In this document: piece by piece, positions 33,182 through 40,870 of the stretch
Numbering within the stretch: position 1 is the stretch's first letter
Layout of the letters: each line of letters begins with the position of its first letter
Assembly: GCF_018362995.1 (NCBI RefSeq)
Contig: NZ_CP074372.1
Span: 2,046,001-2,110,000, forward strand
Origin: Chryseobacterium indologenes
GTDB lineage: Bacteria; Bacteroidota; Bacteroidia; Flavobacteriales; Weeksellaceae
DNA length: 64,000 bases
Direction of reading: 5' to 3'
Made by a program: the position numbers and the translations under genes
Notes under the pieces: generated by a model
Seen by the model: only the letters and a program-made list of their open reading frames with translations
Database searches by the model: none
What the model was told of the DNA's origin: nothing

Positions 33182-34185
33182 TATGGTGCCTGGATTTTTG
33201 CTAAAATTCTATTAACGATTTCTTCTGATGAAACTTCTTCTGCTTCAGCCTCAAAAGTCAAGCCTATTCTGTGTCTCAATACATCTTTTGCCAATGCTTT
33301 TACATCTTCAGGAATAACGAATGCTCTTCCTTTTAAGAATGCATATGCTCTTGAAGCGATAGCAAGGTTAATGGATGCTCTTGGAGAAGCCCCAAAGCTG
33401 ATATAATTTTTAAGTTCAGTAAGACCGTAATTTTCCGGATAACGCGTTGCAAACACCATATCCAGAATATATTTTTCAATTTTCTCATCCAGATAAATCT
33501 GGTTGATCAATTCTTTTGCATCTACAATATCCTGAAGGGAAATCACCGGTTTCACAGCCGGCTGATGTGAAGTGGAAACCATTCTCATTACCTGTCTTTC
33601 ATCTTCAAAAGAAGGATAATCTATGGTACATTTCAGCATAAAACGGTCACTCTGTGCTTCAGGCAGTAAATAAGTCCCTTCCTGATCAATCGGGTTCTGT
33701 GTTGCCAATACCAGGAACGGTTTTGGAAGCTTCATGGTTTCATCACCTATTGTCACCTGCTTTTCCTGCATTACCTCCAAAAGAGCCGACTGTACTTTTG
33801 CCGGCGCACGGTTGATCTCATCCGCCAACACAAAGTTTGCGAATACAGGACCCTTTTTTATAGAAAAATCATTGTCTTTGATATTGTAAATCATGGTTCC
33901 CACTACATCTGCAGGAAGCAAATCCGGAGTAAACTGAATTCTTGAAAATTCACCATGTACAGCATCTGCCAAGGTTTTTATGGCAAGAGTTTTAGCCAAT
34001 CCAGGCACCCCTTCCAAAAGAACGTGACCATTTCCCAAAAGCCCTACCAAAAGACGGTCTACCATGTAATCCTGCCCAATAATAACTTTGTTGATTTCCT
34101 GTCTCAGAAGAGTAAATAAATAATTTTTTTCTTTTACTTTTTCCGTCAATTGGCGGATATCTTCAGCTTGATATATCTCTGACAT
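33181..34185 (-). CDS. MoxR-type AAA+ ATPase
   Basis: A 334-residue AAA+ ATPase of the MoxR class. Walker A is GVPGLAKTLAIK near residue 56, Walker B is VLADEINRAP near 114, and sensor 1 is VLATQNPIDQEG near 150. The start MSEIYQAED at 34185 was chosen over an upstream codon at 34230 because it matches family N-termini. MoxR proteins act as chaperone-like remodelers with VWA partners, here the DUF58 and Bat proteins. It heads the operon. Confidence 0.95.
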   Translation of the reverse strand: MSEIYQAEDIRQLTEKVKEKNYLFTLLRQEINKVIIGQDYMVDRLLVGLLGNGHVLLEGVPGLAKTLAIKTLADAVHGEFSRIQFTPDLLPADVVGTMIYNIKDNDFSIKKGPVFANFVLADEINRAPAKVQSALLEVMQEKQVTIGDETMKLPKPFLVLATQNPIDQEGTYLLPEAQSDRFMLKCTIDYPSFEDERQVMRMVSTSHQPAVKPVISLQDIVDAKELINQIYLDEKIEKYILDMVFATRYPENYGLTELKNYISFGASPRASINLAIASRAYAFLKGRAFVIPEDVKALAKDVLRHRIGLTFEAEAEEVSSEEIVNRILAKIQAP

Positions 34186-34472
34186 AGCTTGATTTAAAAT
34201 AAGTGGTAAATTTCTGATAAATACTTGCATTAATCAACACAATAAATGCCATTTTTGAGTTAAAGTTTGTTAAATATTCCGGTATTAACGCAATATTTAA
34301 AGCTATAATGCTGAATTTCTTGCCTATAAAGAAATCCATACATCTGAGATATTTCAATAGATTCCTCGATCTGTTTTGTGGTGATCCATATAAAAAAGTG
34401 CTGCAAAATTACTTTCACAACACTTTGGTTTTATCTTTTCAATTTTTGTTCAAAATCTAACTTCCAAATACT

Positions 34473-35780
34473 TTAAAGCTTGGTTACTGTAATGGTAAAA
34501 GTATTCTCCGGAGCATCTGTTGTATCATCATAAGCTCCTACATTGATGAAGTAGTCAATCCCGGATACAGTCGTAATTGTAAGGGTTTCAGCAGCACCGC
34601 CACCACCGTTATCCACTGTATCTGTACAGGACAGATTGCTGCAGCTTCCGCTATACACTCCAATTTGAGGGTCAAAGCTGCTTCCGGAAGGCATGGCTAC
34701 TTTTATAGTATATTGACTTCCGTCTCCAGCCAGTTTGAACCATGTACCGTCATTCATTCCCGTATCACCATTGCTCGTGCAGACACTTATATTCCCTGAA
34801 TTATTAGTGGTAGAGACAGCATCATCCTGAGTATAGCTGTAAGGAAACACGGAGGCAAGAAAAGCGCCTGAGCATGCATCATTAGCAGGTATTGCAGGAA
34901 CCGTTTTAAACATAAATTCTGAACATCCTGAGGATTCAACATTAGCAGAAACAGCTGTTATCTTCAAATAGTAAGTCGTTCCTGTAGCAAGAGCGGCCGA
35001 AGGTGAAAAGGTTGTTCCGGATACTACCTGCTGATTAACAACATTAGCACTTCCCGGACTTGTCCCTATCAAAACCTTATAAGAATCCGCCCCGGAAACA
35101 GGGAACCATGTGATATTAGGAGACAGGGAAACATTCTGGGTATTATTTGCCGGATACATAATGAAAGGACAGGCAGGGCCGGCACTGGATGTAAGGCCAG
35201 AGATTGTAATTGCAGATTTATAGTCTGCTCTTATTCCACCCGGTGGAGCAGAAATATCTACCACACTACGATCTCCTTTATAATAAAGGGTTGAATTTGA
35301 AATATGAGAATAGACATGGAAGGCTTCATCAAAATTATTAATATCAATATTCGGAGAATTCTCTTTTGCAGCAACAACCAGATTATCAACATTATTATAT
35401 GCAAAAGGTACTGTAAAAACAACCTGAACTTTATTATTATTCCTGGTTACAGTTCCTGTAAACACTTGTGTCAGCTGTGCGGCAGGAATCCAGTCTGTAC
35501 CGGAAGAAAAAGCCGTTTTTGAGGTATGACCAAGATAAACAGTCCAGTTTGAAGATTCTGTAAGGGTTGAAGAAGGATCTACATAAAATGTAAGACCTGT
35601 AATATTGCCCGCTGCATTGGCATTTATTTCCTGTTTAGGATAAATCTGCTGCACATATGAGTAAGAGAAAAAACTGCTTACAGGTGCTGTCCCTACATTC
35701 GCAGCTCCAATATTGATATTGATCTGAGCGCTCACTCCTACCACTACAAAAAACAAAATTAAAAGTAAAATTCTTTTCAT
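34473..35780 (-). CDS. Secreted Fn3-like/PPC-type protein
   Basis: A 435-residue exported protein with a clear signal peptide (ending GVSAQ). The first 190 residues form a beta-rich domain, residues about 205-295 look like an Fn3 repeat (PANNTQNVSLSPNITWFPVS), and the last 130 resemble a pre-peptidase C-terminal beta-sandwich (ANDACSGAF ... SIDYFINVGAY-like ... FTITVTK). Unlike many such proteins it stops at this point and has no T9SS sorting domain, so it may be truncated or exported otherwise. Confidence 0.78.
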   Translation of the reverse strand: MKRILLLILFFVVVGVSAQININIGAANVGTAPVSSFFSYSYVQQIYPKQEINANAAGNITGLTFYVDPSSTLTESSNWTVYLGHTSKTAFSSGTDWIPAAQLTQVFTGTVTRNNNKVQVVFTVPFAYNNVDNLVVAAKENSPNIDINNFDEAFHVYSHISNSTLYYKGDRSVVDISAPPGGIRADYKSAITISGLTSSAGPACPFIMYPANNTQNVSLSPNITWFPVSGADSYKVLIGTSPGSANVVNQQVVSGTTFSPSAALATGTTYYLKITAVSANVESSGCSEFMFKTVPAIPANDACSGAFLASVFPYSYTQDDAVSTTNNSGNISVCTSNGDTGMNDGTWFKLAGDGSQYTIKVAMPSGSSFDPQIGVYSGSCSNLSCTDTVDNGGGGAAETLTITTVSGIDYFINVGAYDDTTDAPENTFTITVTKL

Positions 35781-35972
35781 TATTAATAATATTAATCCGA
35801 AATATCATGCTAATTTAATAATAAATACCTGGATCACAACAATAAAAAAATATTTTCCATTATATGATTGAACATAATGAAATTAATTAAACAAAAACAT
35901 GTTTTAAAATTAAAATAATTAAATATTTATCAATAAAAAAGCACAAATAACAAAAATAAAAGAAATTAAAAG

Positions 35973-35980
35973 TAATTTTG
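35973..35980 (+). promoter_or_regulatory. Promoter -7 element of the PNGase F-like gene
   Basis: TAATTTTG matches TAnnTTTG, 37 bp before the ATG at 36017. No convincing -33 TTG at the right distance. Confidence 0.45.
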
Positions 35981-36016
35981 ATACTTAATTAATATATTTA
36001 CACTAAACATCAATCT

Positions 36017-37351
36017 ATGTATAAAAGGCTATTTTTTTCAAGTATTTTCATAGCAAATCTGGCTTTATCACAAACAACGATGACGAATGTGATTTCAGAT
36101 GCTGTTTACTACGATGGCTATGCGGCTACAGTATCCAACCCCGTTCCCAGTGGCTTGACACGATTAAATAATGCCAGATACACGAGGAAACTTACTGATG
36201 CTGAACTAGATTCTTTCAAAGCCAAAATCGCGATGCGGGTAACAATAGCTGCATTGTGTGACAATTACGACCGCCTGGGAGAAGTCTTTTTAGCGATGGT
36301 TCCTAAAAATCAATCTACTTACACAATTAGTGATCCGAACGTCAAAAGAATTGAGATAGGAAGATACATCACACCGTTCATGAATAAAAACAGAACTCCG
36401 TCAGAGGTTCCTTATACTTATGATATCAGTAATCTTTACAGTGTTTTTCATGATACAGCGTTACGCAACACCTATGATTTCTATATGGAACTGGATGTTT
36501 TTGGTGTTCCATATGCAGCACAAACTCAGGTTTCCGGCTGTTCAGGGAGAATTGATGTTTTTTCCGGAACCCTTACTTTTTTCTCAACGGATACCGGAGC
36601 AACTCCTTCAGATTCCAACAATCTTATTCCCATATTAAGTTACAATAAACTCAATAACTATAACAGCACCGACGTTACAGGAGAAACCGTGAGAATTGTC
36701 ACTTTCAATCTCCCAAACCCTGTGACTAACGCCCGTTTTTTTGTAATATCTACCCCTCATGGTGCCAACAGTGGCGGTGAAGAATACATCAGAAGACAAA
36801 ACTATACTTATATAGATGATGTACAGGTACTCACTTACACTCCTGGAGGAATTTCATGTGAACCTTACAGGGTATATAACACCCAGGGAAACGGAATCTA
36901 TGGATCTACTCCTAAAACTTTCGCAGACTGGACCTCATGGAATAACTGGTGTCCCGGAAATTCAGTTCCTATCAGAGAATTTACACTTCCAAGCTTAACG
37001 GCAGGCAATCACACTTTGAAACATACGATACCGACAGCTGTTTTCAACCAGCAGCAGGGAGATGTTATGTTATCAGTTTATATGCAGGGTAAAAGCAATG
37101 CAGTCTTAAATGTAAAAGATATCAAAACTGTAGACGTAAACATATATCCTAATCCTACTTCTGATTTTGTACACATACAATCAAAAACAGATGTAACCTC
37201 AATAAGTCTATTCAATGTAGAAGGAAGAAAACTTATAGAAACTTATAATGAGAACAAAGTAAATCTTTCCCCATACAGCACTGGAATTTATTTTTTAAAT
37301 ATTGTTCTAAAGGATGGAACCACATTTAAACATAAAATCATCAAAAAATAA
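36017..37351 (+). CDS. PNGase F-like secreted protein with T9SS sorting domain
   Basis: A 444-residue protein: signal peptide (1-19), two beta-jelly-roll domains like peptide-N-glycosidase F (about 20-345), and a T9SS type A C-terminal domain (about 371-444: NIYPNPTSDFVHIQ ... GIYFLNIVLKDG). Landmarks shared with the Elizabethkingia enzyme are CDNYDRL (Asp85, cf. Asp60), EIGRYITPF (113-121), Glu158 in YMELD, HGANSGGEEYIRR (248-260, Glu255/256 cf. Glu206) and NNWCPGNSVP. It may remove N-glycans from glycoproteins, but overall divergence is high, so activity is only inferred. Confidence 0.82.
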   Translation: MYKRLFFSSIFIANLALSQTTMTNVISDAVYYDGYAATVSNPVPSGLTRLNNARYTRKLTDAELDSFKAKIAMRVTIAALCDNYDRLGEVFLAMVPKNQSTYTISDPNVKRIEIGRYITPFMNKNRTPSEVPYTYDISNLYSVFHDTALRNTYDFYMELDVFGVPYAAQTQVSGCSGRIDVFSGTLTFFSTDTGATPSDSNNLIPILSYNKLNNYNSTDVTGETVRIVTFNLPNPVTNARFFVISTPHGANSGGEEYIRRQNYTYIDDVQVLTYTPGGISCEPYRVYNTQGNGIYGSTPKTFADWTSWNNWCPGNSVPIREFTLPSLTAGNHTLKHTIPTAVFNQQQGDVMLSVYMQGKSNAVLNVKDIKTVDVNIYPNPTSDFVHIQSKTDVTSISLFNVEGRKLIETYNENKVNLSPYSTGIYFLNIVLKDGTTFKHKIIKK

Positions 37352-37390
37352 AACTGACTGTAAAACCATATAGAAAACAGAACAATAAAG

Positions 37391-37420
37391 CCTTCCTGAA
37401 TCTTTTTACAGGAAGGTTTT
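37391..37420 (+). terminator. Intrinsic terminator
   Basis: CCTTCCTG and CAGGAAGG pair around a 10-nt loop, followed by TTTT, 40 bp after the stop of the PNGase F-like gene. Confidence 0.82.
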
Positions 37421-37589
37421 GTGTAAAAATATACATCTTATACGTTTTGTAAAATTAAACGTAAAAACATCATAATAACACTAAAAATTTGTTGGAAAAA
37501 CAACCTAAATCTATCCTTTTTCTGAAAAGTTAAAAAACTTTAACTTCAATCCTTTACCCAAAAAAATTGTCATTTCCAGTTTATTAAAC

Positions 37590-37597
37590 TATTTTTG
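37590..37597 (+). promoter_or_regulatory. Promoter -7 element of dinB-like gene
   Basis: TATTTTTG fits TAnnTTTG and lies 20 bp before the ATG at 37618, giving a leader of about 15 nt. Confidence 0.5.
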
Positions 37598-37617
37598 GTG
37601 ATTAAAAATTTTGCAAA

Positions 37618-38088
37618 ATGAATTATCATTTTCAAGCGCACAGACAGGTAAGAAAGAACCTTTTAGACGTCCTTCAGAACACATCTCATGAAGATCTGAT
37701 CCTGATTCCGGATGGTTTCAACAATAATATGTACTGGAATATTGCCCATACTGTTGCTACACAGCAGCTTTTGCATTATTACCTAAGCGGAAATCCTTTC
37801 CGTATTGACAAATATTGGATCGAAACTTACAAAAAAGGAACTTTACCGAATTTAAATGTTCAGAAGTCGGAAGTGGAAGATTTAGAATTTTTACTTACGG
37901 AAACTTCGAAGATTTTAATGAAGGATTATGACAGTGATTTCTTCTCAGACTACACTCCTTATACAACAAGTTTTGGGATGGATCTGAAAAGCATTCAGGA
38001 TGCCATTATCTTCAACAATATGCATGAAAGCCTTCACTACGGATATTTGATGGCACAGAAAAGAGCAATTTTAGGAGAGAAGTATTAG
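37618..38088 (+). CDS. DinB-family protein
   Basis: A 156-residue four-helix protein of the DinB/YfiT superfamily. Metal-binding type histidines appear as NIAHTVATQQLLHYY near residues 41-55 and NNMHESLHYGYL near 135-146. Family members act as thiol-S-transferases or metal-dependent hydrolases, some bacillithiol-linked; a YpdA-type bacillithiol reductase is encoded at 46.5 kb. The start ATG fits the family N-terminus MNYHFQAHRQ. Confidence 0.85.
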   Translation: MNYHFQAHRQVRKNLLDVLQNTSHEDLILIPDGFNNNMYWNIAHTVATQQLLHYYLSGNPFRIDKYWIETYKKGTLPNLNVQKSEVEDLEFLLTETSKILMKDYDSDFFSDYTPYTTSFGMDLKSIQDAIIFNNMHESLHYGYLMAQKRAILGEKY

Positions 38089-38119
38089 ATTCAAGGTTCT
38101 TAGTTTAAAGTTTAAGGTT

Positions 38120-38468
38120 ATGGCAACAATCAATAGATTTGAAGACTTAAAGATTTGGAAGTTGTCCCGGGAGCTTTGCAATGAAGTTTATCATATCATT
38201 GAATCTACCAACCTTAAGAATAATTTTAAACTTTGTAATCAAATTGATGGATCCTCAGGATCAGTAATGGATATATTGCTGAAGGATTGCGAAATCTTCG
38301 TGCGGAGAAACCAGATCACAATTGTATCGGGTTTTCGAAAGAAATTTTATTTCGCAGGAAAAATTTGAAACATTAATTGAGCAGACAGAAACTTTAAGTA
38401 GAAAGATAAGCTCTTTTATAAAATATTTAAATACAACAGATTTAAAAGGAACAAAGTACAAACCTTAA
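38120..38468 (+). pseudogene. Broken four-helix-bundle (23S IVS-type) gene
   Basis: The N-terminus (INRFEDLKIWKLSRELCNEVY and FKLCNQIDGSSGSVMD) matches four-helix-bundle proteins related to the product of 23S rRNA intervening sequences. After GSVMD the frame shifts: the DNA reads ATGGATATATTGCTGAAGG, where ATGGATAATATTGCTGAAGG would continue as MDNIAEG. A segment after this is also shortened, and the C-terminus FETLIEQTETLSRKISSF to the stop at 38468 lies in another frame. It is therefore a decayed gene with at least one deletion. Confidence 0.82.
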
Positions 38469-38547
38469 AATTCAAAAATTCACATAGTAAGCCTTGAACT
38501 TTAAACGATGAACTTTAAACCTTAAACATAAAATTTTAAACAACTCA

Positions 38548-39297
38548 ATGAAAGACGATTTTATTTTCGGGCTGCGTCCCGTGATTGAAGCAATTGAAGC
38601 GGGAAAAACGATTGACAAGGTCTTTGTGCAGAATGCACTTCAAGGTCCTATTTATGCTGAACTAAAAGCAATTTTAGCGAAAAATAAAATCCGTCCCAAT
38701 TATGTTCCGGTTGAAAAACTGAACCGTTTTACAAGAAAAAACCACCAGGGTGTGGTTGCTTTTATTTCGGATGTACCGTTTCATAAAGTGGAGGATATTG
38801 TTCCACAGTTATTTGAACAGGGAAAAACGCCTTTTCTTTTGATTCTGGACAGACTTACTGATGTAAGAAACTTTGGTGCAATCTGCAGAACGGCAGAATG
38901 TGTAGGGGTTGATGCTATAATCATTCCGGAAAAGGGCGCTGCTCCTATTAATTCTGATGCTATAAAAACCTCTGCAGGTGCTATTTACAATATTAAAATA
39001 TGTAAAGAAAACAATCTGGCTCATGCTGTGGATTTCCTTCAGCAAAGCGGAATTTCTGTGTATGCTGCCAGTGAAAAAGCTCAGAAATTAATTTACGACG
39101 TCAACCTTACAGAGCCTTGTGCTATTGTTATGGGAAATGAAGAAACAGGAATTTCTAAAGAAGTCCTGCACCATGCTGACGAAAAAATTAAACTTCCTAT
39201 TGAAGGAAAAACACAATCTCTGAATGTTTCTGTAGCATGTGGAGCGATTTTATATGAAGCAGTAAGACAGAAAATGGCAGTGATACCCAATTCTTAA
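38548..39297 (+). CDS. rlmB: 23S rRNA (guanosine-2251-2'-O)-methyltransferase
   Basis: A 249-residue SPOUT methyltransferase. The N-terminal substrate-binding domain begins IFGLRPVIEAIEAGKTIDKVF, and the knot domain has LDRLTDVRNFGAICRTAE near residue 98, IVMGNEETGIS near 192 and LPIEGKTQSLNVSVACGAIL near 214, the three classic motifs. It 2'-O-methylates G2251 in the P-loop of 23S rRNA. Cytoplasmic. It has its own spacer on both sides. Confidence 0.95.
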   Translation: MKDDFIFGLRPVIEAIEAGKTIDKVFVQNALQGPIYAELKAILAKNKIRPNYVPVEKLNRFTRKNHQGVVAFISDVPFHKVEDIVPQLFEQGKTPFLLILDRLTDVRNFGAICRTAECVGVDAIIIPEKGAAPINSDAIKTSAGAIYNIKICKENNLAHAVDFLQQSGISVYAASEKAQKLIYDVNLTEPCAIVMGNEETGISKEVLHHADEKIKLPIEGKTQSLNVSVACGAILYEAVRQKMAVIPNS

Positions 39298-39493
39298 ACC
39301 ATCATAATAAAATCACATTGCAGTATCAGCAGGATAAATAATAAATATATGGTTTCCAAATGTATTTCAGATTTATCCATTAAAAAACATAATTCTCTCC
39401 AATAAATCAAGCAGAGAATATGAAACAAAACCACACGATATTGCAGATAATATATTATGAAAAAGTAGTAAAATAAAATTAAAAAAAAATCAA

Positions 39494-40543
39494 ATGAAGA
39501 ATATTGCAGCGCTTGCGCTTATATCATCAATAGCTCTTGTATCTTGTAAAAAAGAAACAGCAAAAATAACGAAAGTAGATCCTAAAACCGGAAAAACAGT
39601 AACTGTAGAAGTTCCTGCGGATTCTGTAGCAAAAGTTGCAGAAAACCCGGCTATCAAAGATTCTGCGGGAATTATTAAACAGACTTTTAAACTTGAAAAA
39701 GGAAAGACATATCCTCTTACCACATATCAGAGAGATGTAAAAACAATGACGGATCCTCAGGGAAAATCCATCACTGCAACCAGCGAATCTACAGATGAAA
39801 TGAACTTTGTCGTGAATGATATCAAAGGGGATGTATACGAAATGACCCTTAACCTTGTAGCGAAAAGAAATTCTCAGTCTGCACAGGGAAAAACAGTAGT
39901 GGTAGATACCAAACTTGCTCTTCCTAAAGAAGATGATCTTAAAATGATCTGGAACGTAAACAAAGCACTTACCGGAAACAAGCTTGCTATGAAAATGGAT
40001 ACAAAAGGTAACGTAATCTCTATCACAGGATTTGATGCTGTTTATACAAAAGTTTCCAATGCGGTAGGGACTCTTATCAAAGATGCCAATCAAAAAGCGA
40101 GCGTTGTGGCAAGCCTTAAAGAATCATTCAATGAAAAGGTATTAAAAGACCAATTCCATAAAAATTTGATGATTATTCCTAAAAAAGGAGTGAAAATTGG
40201 TGAGAAATGGTCTACTTCCGAAAATGCAGATGCAAGCGGAGCTGTAAAAGTAACCTCCAATTATGTAATGAAAAGCTTAGGAAACGGAACCGCAGAAATT
40301 GCCGTTACCGGAGGTATTCCTAAGAAGACTGAAAAGAAAGCTCAGGGACCCATTACACACAGCCTGAGCAGTGAACTGGTTCAGAACGGAACCATTAAGT
40401 TTGACGAAAGCACAGGATGGATTACCAACCAGAATATCAACGTAAAAACGACACAGATAGAAACCATTTCAGATGGAAAACAATCTCAGTCTATGAAAAG
40501 CGTTTCCAATTCATCGGTAATGGTAAACCCATCTGCTAAATAA
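39494..40543 (+). CDS. DUF6263-like lipoprotein
   Basis: A 349-residue SPII lipoprotein (lipobox ALVSC near residue 18). The body is beta-rich with IKQTFKLEKGKTYPLTTYQRDVKTM, a long conserved-looking repeat of strands and VKIGEKWST near residue 238. It resembles DUF6263 proteins of Bacteroidota, function unknown. It is followed by a hairpin and the DUF4834-YfhO cluster on the same strand. Confidence 0.78.
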   Translation: MKNIAALALISSIALVSCKKETAKITKVDPKTGKTVTVEVPADSVAKVAENPAIKDSAGIIKQTFKLEKGKTYPLTTYQRDVKTMTDPQGKSITATSESTDEMNFVVNDIKGDVYEMTLNLVAKRNSQSAQGKTVVVDTKLALPKEDDLKMIWNVNKALTGNKLAMKMDTKGNVISITGFDAVYTKVSNAVGTLIKDANQKASVVASLKESFNEKVLKDQFHKNLMIIPKKGVKIGEKWSTSENADASGAVKVTSNYVMKSLGNGTAEIAVTGGIPKKTEKKAQGPITHSLSSELVQNGTIKFDESTGWITNQNINVKTTQIETISDGKQSQSMKSVSNSSVMVNPSAK

Positions 40544-40557
40544 CTGAATTAAATGCA

Positions 40558-40591
40558 TTCAGGGTTTACCCTTTAAAGAGTAAACCCTGAA
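40558..40591 (+). terminator. Hairpin between lipoprotein and DUF4834 genes
   Basis: TTCAGGGTTTAC pairs perfectly with GTAAACCCTGAA (12 bp) around a 10-nt loop. The downstream tract is CTTTAAATTTT, not a pure T-run, so termination may be partial. Confidence 0.6.
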
Positions 40592-40608
40592 CTTTAAATT
40601 TTAACATT

Positions 40609-40839
40609 ATGAAGTACATTCTTGAGTTAGTACTCACTGCCATTATTATTTTCTTTGTCTGGAATATCCTGAAAAGGATTTTCTTTAAGACATTTTATAG
40701 TTACCGTTTTAATAACAATAATCAAAACAACGGGCAGCAGGATATACACAACTCGAATAAGAATAACAAAAAGAACCTTAAATGGGATGCAGAAACTGTA
40801 GACTATGAAGAGGTGAAAGAGAGTAAGGACAAAAGGTAA
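40609..40839 (+). CDS. DUF4834-family small membrane protein
   Basis: A 76-residue protein with one N-terminal membrane helix (LVLTAIIIFFVWNILKRIFF) and a polar Asn/Lys-rich tail ending in WDAETVDYEEVKESKDKR. The layout, with the tail pointing to the cytoplasm and a final acidic motif, fits DUF4834. It lies 31 bp before yfhO, a common flavobacterial arrangement, and may be an accessory of it. Confidence 0.82.
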   Translation: MKYILELVLTAIIIFFVWNILKRIFFKTFYSYRFNNNNQNNGQQDIHNSNKNNKKNLKWDAETVDYEEVKESKDKR

Positions 40840-40870
40840 ACATTCCAGGAAATAAAAGATAATAACCAGC

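Noticed and set aside
38484..38535. GAACTTTAAAC repeats as an attachment site
   Set aside because: They are short AT-rich words also found in other spacers; no integrase or matching distal copy was seen.
39527..40093. 188-codon open frame on the minus strand
   Set aside because: Cys/Phe/Tyr-rich shadow of the lipoprotein gene on the other strand.
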